Origin: an uncultured Oscillospiraceae bacterium
GTDB lineage: Bacteria > Bacillota > Clostridia > Oscillospirales > Acutalibacteraceae
Length of the DNA stretch: 64,000 nucleotides
NCBI GenBank assembly: GCA_958366985.1
Contig: CATXDC010000005.1
Span: 118,132 to 182,131, forward strand
Direction of reading: 5' to 3'
Shown here: positions 23,803-32,645 of the stretch, piece by piece
Numbering within the stretch: position 1 is the first letter of the stretch
Layout: the number at the start of each line of letters is the position of its first letter
Position numbers and translations under genes: made by a program
The notes under the pieces: generated by a model
The model's database searches: none
What the model saw: only the letters and a program-made list of their open reading frames with translations
What the model was told of the DNA's origin: nothing

Positions 23803-26043
23803 ATGCCTGAAATTTATGTTTTGCCCGGTGAAAGCATAAAAGACGCCGTAAAAAAAGCCGAAAACGGAAAAGTTGTATTAAAGAGAGGTATTCATTTTTT
23901 AAGTGAGCCTGTTGAATTAGGAGCCGAAAATAACGGTATTACAATATGCTGTGAAGAGGGCGCCAAAATCTGCGGCTGTGTAGAATTAGAAAATCCCCTT
24001 TGGGAGAAAACTCAAAAGGGCATATACCGTACGGCGACCATTAAAGGATTAAATCCTGATATGCTCTTTTTAAACGGTGAAGCTATGATTCTTGCAAGGT
24101 ATCCAAATTACCGTGAAGATGTTTTGCCTCTGGGCGGTACTGCCTCGGCAAAGGAAATCAAGGAGCGGGTAAAAAATTATAAAAATCCCGTCGGAGGCTT
24201 TGTAAGAGCCATGCACGAAGCAGGCTGGGGAGGAAATTCCTATTTTATTGAAGGGAAAGACCAGGCATCACCTTTAGGACTTAAACTTAAGTGGATAGGC
24301 GATAACAACAGGGGCAGCGGATTCGGAAATGAACTTGTTGTGGAAAATGTGTTTGAAGAGCTGGACGATGCAAAAGAATGGTATTACTCTTCGCAGGACG
24401 GATATCTTTACTTTAAGCCTGCAAGTGAGGATGAGTTAAACGGCGTTTTTCACTTAGGCATTTTAAGCGAGCTTTTCAAAATAAAGGGAGCTTCTGATAT
24501 AAAATTTCAGAACGTAACATTCTGCGAAACAAAAAGGAGCATGTTTGAAAAGGATAAACAGTATCGTCCTCTTTTGAGAGGTGACTGGTGCATTATGCCT
24601 GCGGGTGCGGTGTCCGTTGTCGATAGTGAAAACATAACCTTCGAAAACTGTGTTTTTGAAAATATCGGCTCAAACGGAATATACATAGGCGATTACGGCA
24701 AAGGACATAAAATTACAGGATGCCGTTTTTCAAATATCGGTTCTACGGCAGTTCAGATTGTAGGCTCACCGTCAGCAGTTTATGAGCCGTCTTTTTGGAA
24801 AAATGATATGTATTCAGATCTTCCCGTACACAGAACAAAAGTGGAGCATCCCGAAAAAACAGGCCCTGCCTCAGAGGAATATCCGAGGGATATTCTTATA
24901 GAAAATAACTTTATTGAAAATGTGGGAATATATGAAAAACAGTCGTCAGGAATAAATCTGTCCGTGTGCTGTAATGTTAAAATCTTGCACAATACTATCT
25001 GCAAAAGCGCACGTTCAAATATAAACGTAAACGACGGAACTTTCGGCGGACATGAAATCGCATATAACGATATATTCGATTCACAGCGTGAAACTCAGGA
25101 TCACGGTCCCTTTAATTCATGGGGACGTGACCGCTTCTGGAGTGTGCCGAAATATAACGCCGGTGGTAAATACGGAGATAAAATCCGCAGATACAAAAAG
25201 GACGGGAAAATTTACGACCTTACAAAAATTGATTCTTTAGGCGAAACGGTTATTCATCATAACAGATTCAGCCACAGTGCAAATGCACCCCATAGCTGGG
25301 GAATAGACCTTGATGACGGTTCATCTAATTATGCCATATACAATAACCTTTGTATCGGTATCGGCATAAAACTTCGTGAGGGTTTTAACCGCCGTGTATG
25401 GGGTAACGTATTAATCGGTGGCCCTCTTAATATTCATGTACCCTATAAGATGAGCAGGGATGAAGTTCACGATAATTTTATAGTTTGCCAAAATCCCGTG
25501 ATGTTTGCGGGAGCGGACAGGAAAAGATTTTTAAAATCAGAGTCGAAAATCCATGATAATATATTCCTTACTCCCGACGGAGCAGGAGTACAGAGCTTCC
25601 TGTCGTCACAAAACAAAACTGAAAAATTTTCAGAAAGTAAAACAGCCTCGGAGATACTGGAAATTTTAAAGAATAAATATGATTTAAAGGACGTCGATGA
25701 AAGCTTTTACGGAAAAAAGAACAGCAAAAAGCCGGAGGAGTATGTATATATTCCCGACAAATCAGAGGATAAAAATAAGTGTATAATTTTAGGCGCACAG
25801 ATTTCTGATATTACTGAGGAGATAAAGTCATCCACGGCATTTTCCTCACTTTCCGGCGCATATGTGGGAAAAGCAGGTCTGCTTTTTTTGGCAGGATTTC
25901 AAAAGCGTGACATAATTTTGCGTGTTGGGGATAGAGAAATAACCAGCGGGGCAGATTTAAAAAATATTCCATCAGCTGATTTATTCTTTAAACTAGTCTA
26001 CATATACCGTGCAAACGCTGAAACAGTTTTGCATAAAAAGTGA
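23803..26043 (+). CDS. Right-handed beta-helix protein with C-terminal PDZ-like domain
   Basis: A 746-residue protein with no signal peptide, so presumably cytoplasmic. The N-terminal part has LFLNGEAMILARYPN, seen in some polysaccharide-active beta-helix proteins. The middle has many repeated short strands with NNFIENVGIYEKQSSGINLS and DHGPFNSWGRDRFWSVP, the repeat style of right-handed parallel beta-helices. The C-terminal 60 residues (YVGKAGLLFLAGFQKRDIILRVG and following) look like a PDZ domain. It may be a lyase or a glycoside hydrolase of GH141/GH120 style; I cannot say which. The adjacent hemW is probably unrelated. A terminator at 26053-26100 follows. Confidence 0.65.
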   Translation: MPEIYVLPGESIKDAVKKAENGKVVLKRGIHFLSEPVELGAENNGITICCEEGAKICGCVELENPLWEKTQKGIYRTATIKGLNPDMLFLNGEAMILARYPNYREDVLPLGGTASAKEIKERVKNYKNPVGGFVRAMHEAGWGGNSYFIEGKDQASPLGLKLKWIGDNNRGSGFGNELVVENVFEELDDAKEWYYSSQDGYLYFKPASEDELNGVFHLGILSELFKIKGASDIKFQNVTFCETKRSMFEKDKQYRPLLRGDWCIMPAGAVSVVDSENITFENCVFENIGSNGIYIGDYGKGHKITGCRFSNIGSTAVQIVGSPSAVYEPSFWKNDMYSDLPVHRTKVEHPEKTGPASEEYPRDILIENNFIENVGIYEKQSSGINLSVCCNVKILHNTICKSARSNINVNDGTFGGHEIAYNDIFDSQRETQDHGPFNSWGRDRFWSVPKYNAGGKYGDKIRRYKKDGKIYDLTKIDSLGETVIHHNRFSHSANAPHSWGIDLDDGSSNYAIYNNLCIGIGIKLREGFNRRVWGNVLIGGPLNIHVPYKMSRDEVHDNFIVCQNPVMFAGADRKRFLKSESKIHDNIFLTPDGAGVQSFLSSQNKTEKFSESKTASEILEILKNKYDLKDVDESFYGKKNSKKPEEYVYIPDKSEDKNKCIILGAQISDITEEIKSSTAFSSLSGAYVGKAGLLFLAGFQKRDIILRVGDREITSGADLKNIPSADLFFKLVYIYRANAETVLHKK

Positions 26044-26052
26044 TAAAGAATT

Positions 26053-26100
26053 AATCCGGGATTCGGCAGATGTTATCTGTAAGTCTCGGATTTTTGTTTT
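26053..26100 (+). terminator. Terminator after the beta-helix/PDZ gene
   Basis: AATCCG and CGGATT form the base of a bulged stem closed by AGAT/ATCT, followed by TTTTTGTTTT. It lies 9 nt after the stop. Confidence 0.75.
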
Positions 26101-26339
26101 TTGTTATTTTGCATAAAGCTCTTCAAATATGTTTATTTGTTTATCCGGTGTCAAAGTGCAAAAAACGAACCCTCTATTCTCGTCATTGTGAACAGTGAAA
26201 AATAAATTTCCTTATGCTAAAATAAAGGCAATCGGTAAAATGATTTAAATGACATAATATTTTGTTGTTTTTGTTTTCATTGCCGTTGTCTTTATTTTTC
26301 TTATGGAATGAGACATAAAAGTTTTAATGAGGAGCAGTT
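26101..26339 (+). promoter_or_regulatory. AT-rich leader and probable promoter region of the GH31 gene
   Basis: This 239-bp stretch has no credible ORF. An extended -10 (TGC then TAAAAT at 26218-26223) gives a leader of about 110 nt, but no good -35 precedes it. No catabolite-response element with the full consensus was recognised. I see no other feature in it. Confidence 0.4.
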
Positions 26340-28748
26340 GTGTTTATGGAGAGCGTTTTTGAGAAAAAGTTTTCTTTTAAGTCACACGGGGCTGCAAACA
26401 GCTACTGTGTAAGACAGTACGGAAATGTAAGGCTCAGTGTGCTGGCGGGAAGAATTTTGCGTGCTGAATTCAGTCCCACAATGAATTTTGAAGATAAACC
26501 TACTCAAAAGGTATGGTACAGGGATTTTGAAAAAACAAAGTGTACATTTGAGAAAAAGGGCGGCAAGGTAATTGTAAAAACTCCCCACTGTGAGTTTTGC
26601 TATGACCTTATGCTTAAAAAGATGTCATATGTTATTCTCTCGGACGGCAGAAAGGTTACTAATTTTAATTCAGGCAATTTAAAGGGTACTTACAGAACCC
26701 TTGATGCCACCGTTGGAGCTATTCCTTTAGGAGACGGACTTATTTCAAGAAGCGGAGTAACCGCCTTTGATGACAGCGATTCCCTTGTTTTGGAAGAGGA
26801 CGGAACAATTGCAAGAAGAGCTCACTGGGAGCGGGATATATATTATTTTGCCTATGGCAACGATTACCGTGGCTGTATTTATGATTTCTATCGTCTTACA
26901 GGCAAGACTCCTCTTGTACCACGCTGGTGTTTAGGCAACTGGTGGAGCCGCTACAAGGCTTATACTCAGCAGGAATACCTCGATCTTATGCAGCGATTTG
27001 TAGATGAAGAAATTCCTATAACAGTTGCAACTGTGGATATGGATTGGCACTGGGTTGATGTTGTAGGAAAATTCGGTGAGAGCGCAAAAAATAAAGTTCC
27101 GCCGAAAACCATTCAGGAATTGTATGTAAGCGATGGCTGGACGGGATACAGCTGGAATACCGATCTTTTCCCCGATTACAAAAAATTCCTCAGTCAGCTT
27201 AAGGATATGAACTTTAAAATAACCCTTAATATTCATCCTTCCACAGGCGTCAGGTGGTTTGAGGATGCCTATGATGAAATGGCAGACGAACTGGGTTATG
27301 ATAAGAGCAAAAAAGAGCAGATTCCCTTTGATATAACCGATAAGAAGTTTGTGGAAGCTTATTTTAAATATCTTCATCATCCTTACGAAAAGGACGGTGT
27401 GGATTTCTGGTGGATCGACTGGCAGCAGGGCAAGAACACACGCCTTAAAGGCCTTGATCCTCTTTGGGCTCTCAACCACTACCATTATCTTGACAATACC
27501 GATAAAAATAAACGTGGACTTATTCTTTCAAGATATGCCGAAGAGGGCAGCCACCGTTATCCTCTTGGATTTTCTGGCGATACAAACGTTTCATGGGACT
27601 GCTTGAGATTCCAGCCATATTTCACCGCAACTGCGGCAAATGTAGGATACAGCTGGTGGAGTCACGATATAGGCGGGCACCATAGATGTAAAAAGGACGA
27701 CGAGCTTTACATAAGATGGGTTCAGTTCGGCGTTTTCAGTCCCATAATGAGACTTCATTCCACAAGCAACGAGTTTATGGGCAAGGAGCCTTGGAAATAC
27801 CGCTATGATGCAAGAGTAATAGCAACTGAAAATCTTCGTCTGCGCCACAGGCTCATTCCCTATATTTATACTATGAATTACAGAACCTACTCAAAGGGAA
27901 CAGCCCTTTGTGAGCCTATGTATTATTCATACCCTGAGCGTGAAGAGGCCTATTCCGTAAGAAACGAATATTTCTTCGGAAGCGAGCTTATAGCTGCACC
28001 TATAACAAATCCCGTTTCACCGGTGACAAATCTTTCCTGTGCAAAAGTATGGCTGCCTGAGGGTCGCTTTACGGATATTTTCACAGGCAGAATTTATAAA
28101 GGTGGCAGATATTACGATATGTACAGGGGACTCGAAAGCATACCTGTCCTTGCAAAAGAGGGAGCAATCATCCCCATGGGAACTGAGGACAGAGTAAACA
28201 ACTGGAAGAATCCTGAAAAGCTTGATATCCTTGTTTACAGAGGAAACGGAAGTTTTAATCTTTATGAGGATGACGGTGAAACAAGAGAGTTTGAAAATGG
28301 CGGCTTTGCTCAGACTAAGCTCACCGTTCAGGAAATGGAAGGCGAAACAGTCTTTAACTGGAACGCAGCCGACGGAGATGTTTCCTCACTTCCTGGAAAC
28401 AGACAGGTTAAAGTTAATTTCCGAGATATTGCCGATGCTGAGAAAGTTACTGTAAACGGAGCAGAAGTTTCCTTTACTTATGAAAAAAATAATATGGGTA
28501 TTTCTGTCACGGTTTATGACGTTACTCCCGAAAGCAGCTTTGAAATAAAGGTTATGGGAGCAAAGGCTCTCGAAAACCGCAATATAACAGAAGAGCTTAT
28601 TGAGCTTATTACAAAGTTCCAGGCTCCTGTTGCGTGGAAAGCCGATAAATTCACCGAGTTTGTCAAAAATCCCGGAAAAAATATTCCCTGTTCCGGAGAT
28701 TACAAAGGACCTATCGAAGAAATACTTAAAATTCACGGTATATTATAA
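26340..28748 (+). CDS. Glycoside hydrolase family 31 (alpha-glycosidase)
   Basis: GH31 enzymes hydrolyse non-reducing alpha-linked glucose, xylose, galactose or GalNAc. The 802-residue protein has the beta-sandwich N-terminal domain, then the TIM barrel. The likely nucleophile is D360 in FWWIDWQQG and the acid/base D414 in GFSGDTNVSWD. A C-terminal beta-domain (about 600-730) and an extra 60-residue helical tail follow. No signal peptide, so cytoplasmic. GTG at 26340 or ATG at 26346 can be the start; GAGGAG lies 5 nt before the former. Substrate cannot be fixed; alpha-glucosidase or alpha-xylosidase is most common. It is separate from the large operon but in the same neighbourhood. Confidence 0.85.
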   Translation: MFMESVFEKKFSFKSHGAANSYCVRQYGNVRLSVLAGRILRAEFSPTMNFEDKPTQKVWYRDFEKTKCTFEKKGGKVIVKTPHCEFCYDLMLKKMSYVILSDGRKVTNFNSGNLKGTYRTLDATVGAIPLGDGLISRSGVTAFDDSDSLVLEEDGTIARRAHWERDIYYFAYGNDYRGCIYDFYRLTGKTPLVPRWCLGNWWSRYKAYTQQEYLDLMQRFVDEEIPITVATVDMDWHWVDVVGKFGESAKNKVPPKTIQELYVSDGWTGYSWNTDLFPDYKKFLSQLKDMNFKITLNIHPSTGVRWFEDAYDEMADELGYDKSKKEQIPFDITDKKFVEAYFKYLHHPYEKDGVDFWWIDWQQGKNTRLKGLDPLWALNHYHYLDNTDKNKRGLILSRYAEEGSHRYPLGFSGDTNVSWDCLRFQPYFTATAANVGYSWWSHDIGGHHRCKKDDELYIRWVQFGVFSPIMRLHSTSNEFMGKEPWKYRYDARVIATENLRLRHRLIPYIYTMNYRTYSKGTALCEPMYYSYPEREEAYSVRNEYFFGSELIAAPITNPVSPVTNLSCAKVWLPEGRFTDIFTGRIYKGGRYYDMYRGLESIPVLAKEGAIIPMGTEDRVNNWKNPEKLDILVYRGNGSFNLYEDDGETREFENGGFAQTKLTVQEMEGETVFNWNAADGDVSSLPGNRQVKVNFRDIADAEKVTVNGAEVSFTYEKNNMGISVTVYDVTPESSFEIKVMGAKALENRNITEELIELITKFQAPVAWKADKFTEFVKNPGKNIPCSGDYKGPIEEILKIHGIL

Positions 28749-28798
28749 CCGCATAAAACTAACAATTAAATTTGAAGCAGATAAAGGGGGACGGCTCT

Positions 28799-29404
28799 AT
28801 GAAGAACATCAAAAAGCTGCCTTTACCGGGCATGAGAAATATTAAAACCGCAGTATCGGTGCTTTTGTGCCTTGTTGTCTATGTGCTGTTCCCTCTTCTT
28901 GCGGAAATCACCAATGAATTTGACGGAAAGTTTTTCGAGCTTCTGACTTTTATTGTGAACCGTCAGGACCCGATGTTCGCCTGTATTGCTGCAGTGGTTG
29001 TAATGCAGTCAACGGTTGCTGACTCAGTAAGCAGCGGAAAAAGCCGAATTTATGGTACCGCACTGGGAGCGGCGGCAGGACTTCTTTTCCTGCTGATAAA
29101 TTTAAGTGTTCCTGTACATCTTCTTAATATACTGCTTATCGCAATAGGCGTTGTATTTTTAATCTATGTATGCAATTTATTAAAGCTCCAAAATGCGGTA
29201 TCAATTTCCGTCATCACTTTTCTCGTCATACTCATAAGTATAGGTCAGAAGTCCCCTATTCTGTATGCGGTGAACAGGCTTCTTGATACAGGCATAGGTA
29301 TAGTGATTTCTATTTTTGTAAACCGGTATCTTAACTTTCCTTTTAAAAAAGAAAAAGCACCGGAAGAAAAGAAAGACGAAACAGAAAAAGAAGAAAATAA
29401 ATGA
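28799..29404 (+). CDS. Aromatic acid exporter-like FUSC/ArAE membrane protein
   Basis: A 201-residue protein with six hydrophobic segments, from about IKTAVSVLLCLVVYVLFPLL to GIGIVISIFVNRYL, and a charged lysine/glutamate-rich C-terminal tail. The NRQDPMFACIAAVVVMQSTV segment and the GTALGAAAG segment fit the ArAE_1 (DUF939) group. This group is thought to form small-solute or aromatic acid exporters. The ATG at 28799 follows AAAGGGGG; an ATG at 28772 lies too close to the upstream gene and lacks a site. It is 50 nt after the GH31 gene, so they may be co-transcribed, but a role in glycan use is not evident. Confidence 0.7.
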   Translation: MKNIKKLPLPGMRNIKTAVSVLLCLVVYVLFPLLAEITNEFDGKFFELLTFIVNRQDPMFACIAAVVVMQSTVADSVSSGKSRIYGTALGAAAGLLFLLINLSVPVHLLNILLIAIGVVFLIYVCNLLKLQNAVSISVITFLVILISIGQKSPILYAVNRLLDTGIGIVISIFVNRYLNFPFKKEKAPEEKKDETEKEENK

Positions 29405-29406
29405 AA

Positions 29407-29440
29407 AAATCCCTTGCAGATTTAGTCTGCAAGGGATTTT
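29407..29440. terminator. Bidirectional terminator between the ArAE-like gene and the GH35 gene
   Basis: A perfect 14-bp stem, AAATCCCTTGCAGA (29407-29420) with TCTGCAAGGGATTT (29426-29439), has a TTTAG loop. T-runs occur on both ends, so it ends the + strand gene and the convergent GH35 gene on -. Confidence 0.95.
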
Positions 29441-29456
29441 ACTGTTTAAACTTTAA

Positions 29457-31568
29457 TTACATTTCTGTTTTTTCAAAGCAGGTGATGCTCTTTAATTTAA
29501 GCTCTGCAACACCACGTTCCATTTCATGCTCGAAGTAAATAGGACGGTGCTTGCCAATAGGTGAAACCTTTATTATAATCGGCAGACCCTTTTTAATTTC
29601 TTCGCTGAAACGTCTTGTGCAGATTGTAAGTATGCCGTCATAGTTAAATAAATCAGCCATGAGCAGTCCGCCGCAGTAGCACTGAGCAACACTTCCCTTT
29701 ATGCTGAGGTCAATTTTACAGTCGTAATAATCGGTAACTGCTTCTGCGGGAATTTTAAGCTCATACATCTTCTTTCTGCCGTGAGAGAAAAGATAGTGCT
29801 CATATTTAACACGTTTTGTGGGAATTTTGTTTAAAGATACATTGAGCTTCTGATTAGGGATCTCTTTTATAGCAAAAAGCTTTCCGTTGTCGCTGATTAT
29901 TGTATCAGAAGAGAAAAGTACCTTTGAGTCAATGTACCAAAGGTTCCAAGCCTCTTTTTCGCTCAGAATGTAAACATCGGCATTTTCAGTTTTGATTGCA
30001 GGAGTTTTAGCTGAGAACTCACTGAGAACATACTCTTCTCCGATTTTTTCGGCGGATGTTTCTATATTGCCCTTTGTTTTGAAAGTGCACTTAACCGAAT
30101 CGGGAACAAAGAAATAATATTTTTCTCTTCCGTCTTCGTTTGTCTTGCAGATAGGCTCGGCTGTGATGTAATCGAAATTAACTGAACCGATGTCGAAATT
30201 AAAGGGATAGAAAAATGAAACGCCGGATTTTACATTAATTGCGGGAAGCTTGATTTCACCGTTTGGTAAGTTAAGCTTCATTGAAAGATTTGTAATATCC
30301 TTGTATGGCTCAAATCTCTGGTAATTGTTTATGAATACAAATCCCTTTGAGTCGGGAGAAATGCGTACCGCTGTTTTCCAGTCGGTTTCATCGTTGTCTT
30401 TTTCAGCAAAGACGCTTTGAGTAAGGGCGAACTTTTCACCGAAACAGTTGAGGAAATAATGTACAAGTTTAAGACGATGATAGGATTCACGGAGCAGTCC
30501 GTATTCTGAGAGCGGTGACTGGAAATCGTAGCTTATAATGGGGCAATTGTTTGGATAAAGTGTCCTGCGGCTCTCCTGATAAAGTCCGCCGTAAGAGTTC
30601 CTTCCTCCGTGGAACATGTAGTATCCGGGAAAATTGAGTCCCTTTGCAAGGGTTACTATAAGCATACCCAGTGCGTCGGAAGAGGAGATAATAGGTCTGC
30701 GGTGTTCCGTTACCTGATTGCCGCAGCCAAGTTCACAGGTGGCATAGGGAAAATCGAAATATGTAACTTCTCCTGTTGTTGAGGGCTTAAGGATATCACA
30801 GCCTATTCCGTCATCTGTTTTGCTGTCGGTGATTCTGAAACGATCGTCGGTTTTAAGGGGTTTTGTGCTCTGTACCCACGGCCTTTCGGGATATCCTCCG
30901 AACATGGGAAGAAGATTGTCTTTGGCGCCTGTAATTATAGGCCATGCGGTGAAGGTGTTGATAGGAAGTCTGAATCCCACTTTAAGGGCAAGAGCTCTTA
31001 AAACCTGTATATGATCTTTATCTCTTCCGCCATACTCATTTTCAAGCTGAATTCCGATTACACATCCCTTGGGATAAAAATAATCACGGCTCTGAAGATA
31101 ATACTGAGTATATATCTTTTCTACCTTTTCAAGGTATTTGGGGGAGTTGCTTCTCTTGTCTGTACGTTTCTGGATGAATTTTGGGAATCCTCCGTAAACA
31201 ACTTCTCCGTGACACCAGGGGCCTATTCTCATAAGTACATACATGTTATGCTTATCGCAAAGGGAAAGGAATTTTTTAATATCTCTGTCACCGGAAAAAT
31301 TAAATTCTCCCTCTTTTTCTTCATGATAAATCCAGAAGAGATATGTGCTTATTATGTTTATTCCGCCGGCTTTCATCTTGAGTATTTCCGTTTCCCAGTC
31401 TTCGCTCGGATAACGTGAAAAATGAAATTCACCCATAACCGGAGTCCAGGGCTTTCCGCCCTTTGTGAGATAACGGTTCGTAAATCCGATGTCACACTGG
31501 GCTTCTGAAATTTTCAGCAGTCCATCTTTTATTTTCACGAGACTGTCGCAGTTGAATATTTTCTCCAT
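29457..31568 (-). CDS. Glycoside hydrolase family 35 beta-galactosidase
   Basis: GH35 enzymes release terminal beta-galactose from oligosaccharides. The 703-residue protein has GEFHFSRYPSEDWETEILKMKAGG, RIGPWCHGEVVYGGFPKF and IGIQLENEYGG, with the acid/base glutamate E178. The nucleophile is probably E279 in TCELGCGNQ. A long C-terminal beta region follows. No signal peptide is seen, so the protein acts in the cytoplasm. AAAAGGAG precedes the ATG on -. It is downstream of the AraC gene, 88 nt apart with an inverted repeat between, so it is likely one unit with that regulator. Its galactose would come from galacto- or mucin-type oligosaccharides. Confidence 0.9.
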   Translation of the reverse strand: MEKIFNCDSLVKIKDGLLKISEAQCDIGFTNRYLTKGGKPWTPVMGEFHFSRYPSEDWETEILKMKAGGINIISTYLFWIYHEEKEGEFNFSGDRDIKKFLSLCDKHNMYVLMRIGPWCHGEVVYGGFPKFIQKRTDKRSNSPKYLEKVEKIYTQYYLQSRDYFYPKGCVIGIQLENEYGGRDKDHIQVLRALALKVGFRLPINTFTAWPIITGAKDNLLPMFGGYPERPWVQSTKPLKTDDRFRITDSKTDDGIGCDILKPSTTGEVTYFDFPYATCELGCGNQVTEHRRPIISSSDALGMLIVTLAKGLNFPGYYMFHGGRNSYGGLYQESRRTLYPNNCPIISYDFQSPLSEYGLLRESYHRLKLVHYFLNCFGEKFALTQSVFAEKDNDETDWKTAVRISPDSKGFVFINNYQRFEPYKDITNLSMKLNLPNGEIKLPAINVKSGVSFFYPFNFDIGSVNFDYITAEPICKTNEDGREKYYFFVPDSVKCTFKTKGNIETSAEKIGEEYVLSEFSAKTPAIKTENADVYILSEKEAWNLWYIDSKVLFSSDTIISDNGKLFAIKEIPNQKLNVSLNKIPTKRVKYEHYLFSHGRKKMYELKIPAEAVTDYYDCKIDLSIKGSVAQCYCGGLLMADLFNYDGILTICTRRFSEEIKKGLPIIIKVSPIGKHRPIYFEHEMERGVAELKLKSITCFEKTEM

Positions 31569-31605
31569 GAGAAACTCCTTTTAGAAATATATTTTTTTAT
31601 TTCAC

Positions 31606-31635
31606 CGCCCCGTAAGACCTTGATCTTACGGGGCG
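31606..31635 (-). repeat. Inverted repeat between araC-type gene and GH35 gene
   Basis: CGCCCCGTAAG (31606-31616) and CTTACGGGGCG (31625-31635) form an 11-bp perfect stem over an 8-nt loop. No T-run follows on either strand. It may be a stem that partly blocks transcription from the regulator into the beta-galactosidase gene, or an operator. Confidence 0.6.
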
Positions 31636-31656
31636 TAAATTTACACATATAAAAAA

Positions 31657-32514
31657 TCAGAAATTCAGTTTTCTGAACTTACCGGGAGAAATTCCGGTAT
31701 TTGAAGTAAAGAAAAAGATGAAATTTGATTCGCTGTTAAAACCGGTTTTGTAGGCTATTTCGGAAATGCTCATATTTGTTTCCCTAAGGCAGTTTTTGGC
31801 AACGTTAAGACGTGTGACCAAAACGTAATCATAGGGTGAATATCCGGTTTGCTGTTTAAAAATCCTTGAAAAATGAGAAACACTCATGTGAACCTGTTTG
31901 GCAATAGAAGCGACAGTTAAATGAGCTCCCAGATTTTCGTTAATATATTTCTGCGCTTCCAGAACACTTTTTTCATAGGTGCTGTTTTTTCTTATTTTTG
32001 CGTGCATAACGTTTAAAAGTTCGCACATCAAAGAATAAATTTCCACAGACATTGCGCTTTCAGAAAGAGTCTTCTTGCTGCTCAGTGACTGGAAGAGATT
32101 TTTAAGTGATTTCTTAACTGATTTCGGATTTGCACAGTTGATTATATTTCCGGCATTAGAGGTTATGAATTCATATAACTCTGCAGCGCCGGGGCCGTCA
32201 AAATGAAGCCAAATTGATTCAAAGTAGGAATCAGTGTCATATTCATGGGGCTGATAACAGTCAAGTATAACCGTTGAACCGGCTTCTGCCGGAACTTTTT
32301 CGCCGTTTATATATACGTTAAAAGTGCCTTCAATGATGTAGCTTATAAGAAAACTGTCGTAGCGTTCTCTTATGAGGTGATATCCGTCAACGCAGAAAAA
32401 GTGACCCATTGAAAGAGGATAGAAGAGGTGTTTTCTTGCGTTAGGGGAAGGGGAAAAGAAATAAACGTCAGATTTGTTTAATACGCCTTCTTCACTGCAT
32501 TTCAAGTAAATCAA
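31657..32514 (-). CDS. AraC-family transcriptional regulator
   Basis: A 285-residue regulator with an N-terminal cupin-like sensor half, with INGEKVPAEAGSTVILDCYQPHEYD, and a C-terminal AraC DNA-binding half. The HTH region has LTVASIAKQVHMSVSHFSRIFKQQTGYSPYDYV and the second helix pair ends in SISEIAYKTGFNSESNFIFFFTSNTGISPGKFRK. The start is a TTG at 32514 with a weak AGAGAG site. It is divergent from the 15-gene operon and next to the GH35 gene, so it probably responds to a released sugar and activates both. A palindrome at 32539-32556 in the divergent region is a good operator candidate. Confidence 0.85.
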   Translation of the reverse strand: MIYLKCSEEGVLNKSDVYFFSPSPNARKHLFYPLSMGHFFCVDGYHLIRERYDSFLISYIIEGTFNVYINGEKVPAEAGSTVILDCYQPHEYDTDSYFESIWLHFDGPGAAELYEFITSNAGNIINCANPKSVKKSLKNLFQSLSSKKTLSESAMSVEIYSLMCELLNVMHAKIRKNSTYEKSVLEAQKYINENLGAHLTVASIAKQVHMSVSHFSRIFKQQTGYSPYDYVLVTRLNVAKNCLRETNMSISEIAYKTGFNSESNFIFFFTSNTGISPGKFRKLNF

Positions 32515-32538
32515 CTCTCTTTCCTGATAGGATTTCTA

Positions 32539-32556
32539 AAAATCTTGGAAGATTTT
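32539..32556. promoter_or_regulatory. Palindromic candidate operator in the divergent promoter region
   Basis: AAAATCTT and AAGATTTT form a perfect 8-bp inverted repeat with a GG spacer. It lies between the AraC gene and the operon promoter, 26 bp upstream of the TATAAT. Confidence 0.6.
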
Positions 32557-32582
32557 CAAAACTATTTTTAACGCAATGATTA

Positions 32583-32588
32583 TATAAT
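32583..32588 (+). promoter_or_regulatory. -10 element of the 15-gene glycan operon
   Basis: A perfect TATAAT sits 57 bp before the DUF5107 ATG. No sigma-A -35 is found at 16-18 bp, which fits a promoter that needs an activator. Confidence 0.6.
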
Positions 32589-32645
32589 ATGGATAAAATA
32601 TTGTCAAACAAGGTTTATATTTTGTCAGCGATTAGGAGAAGTAAA

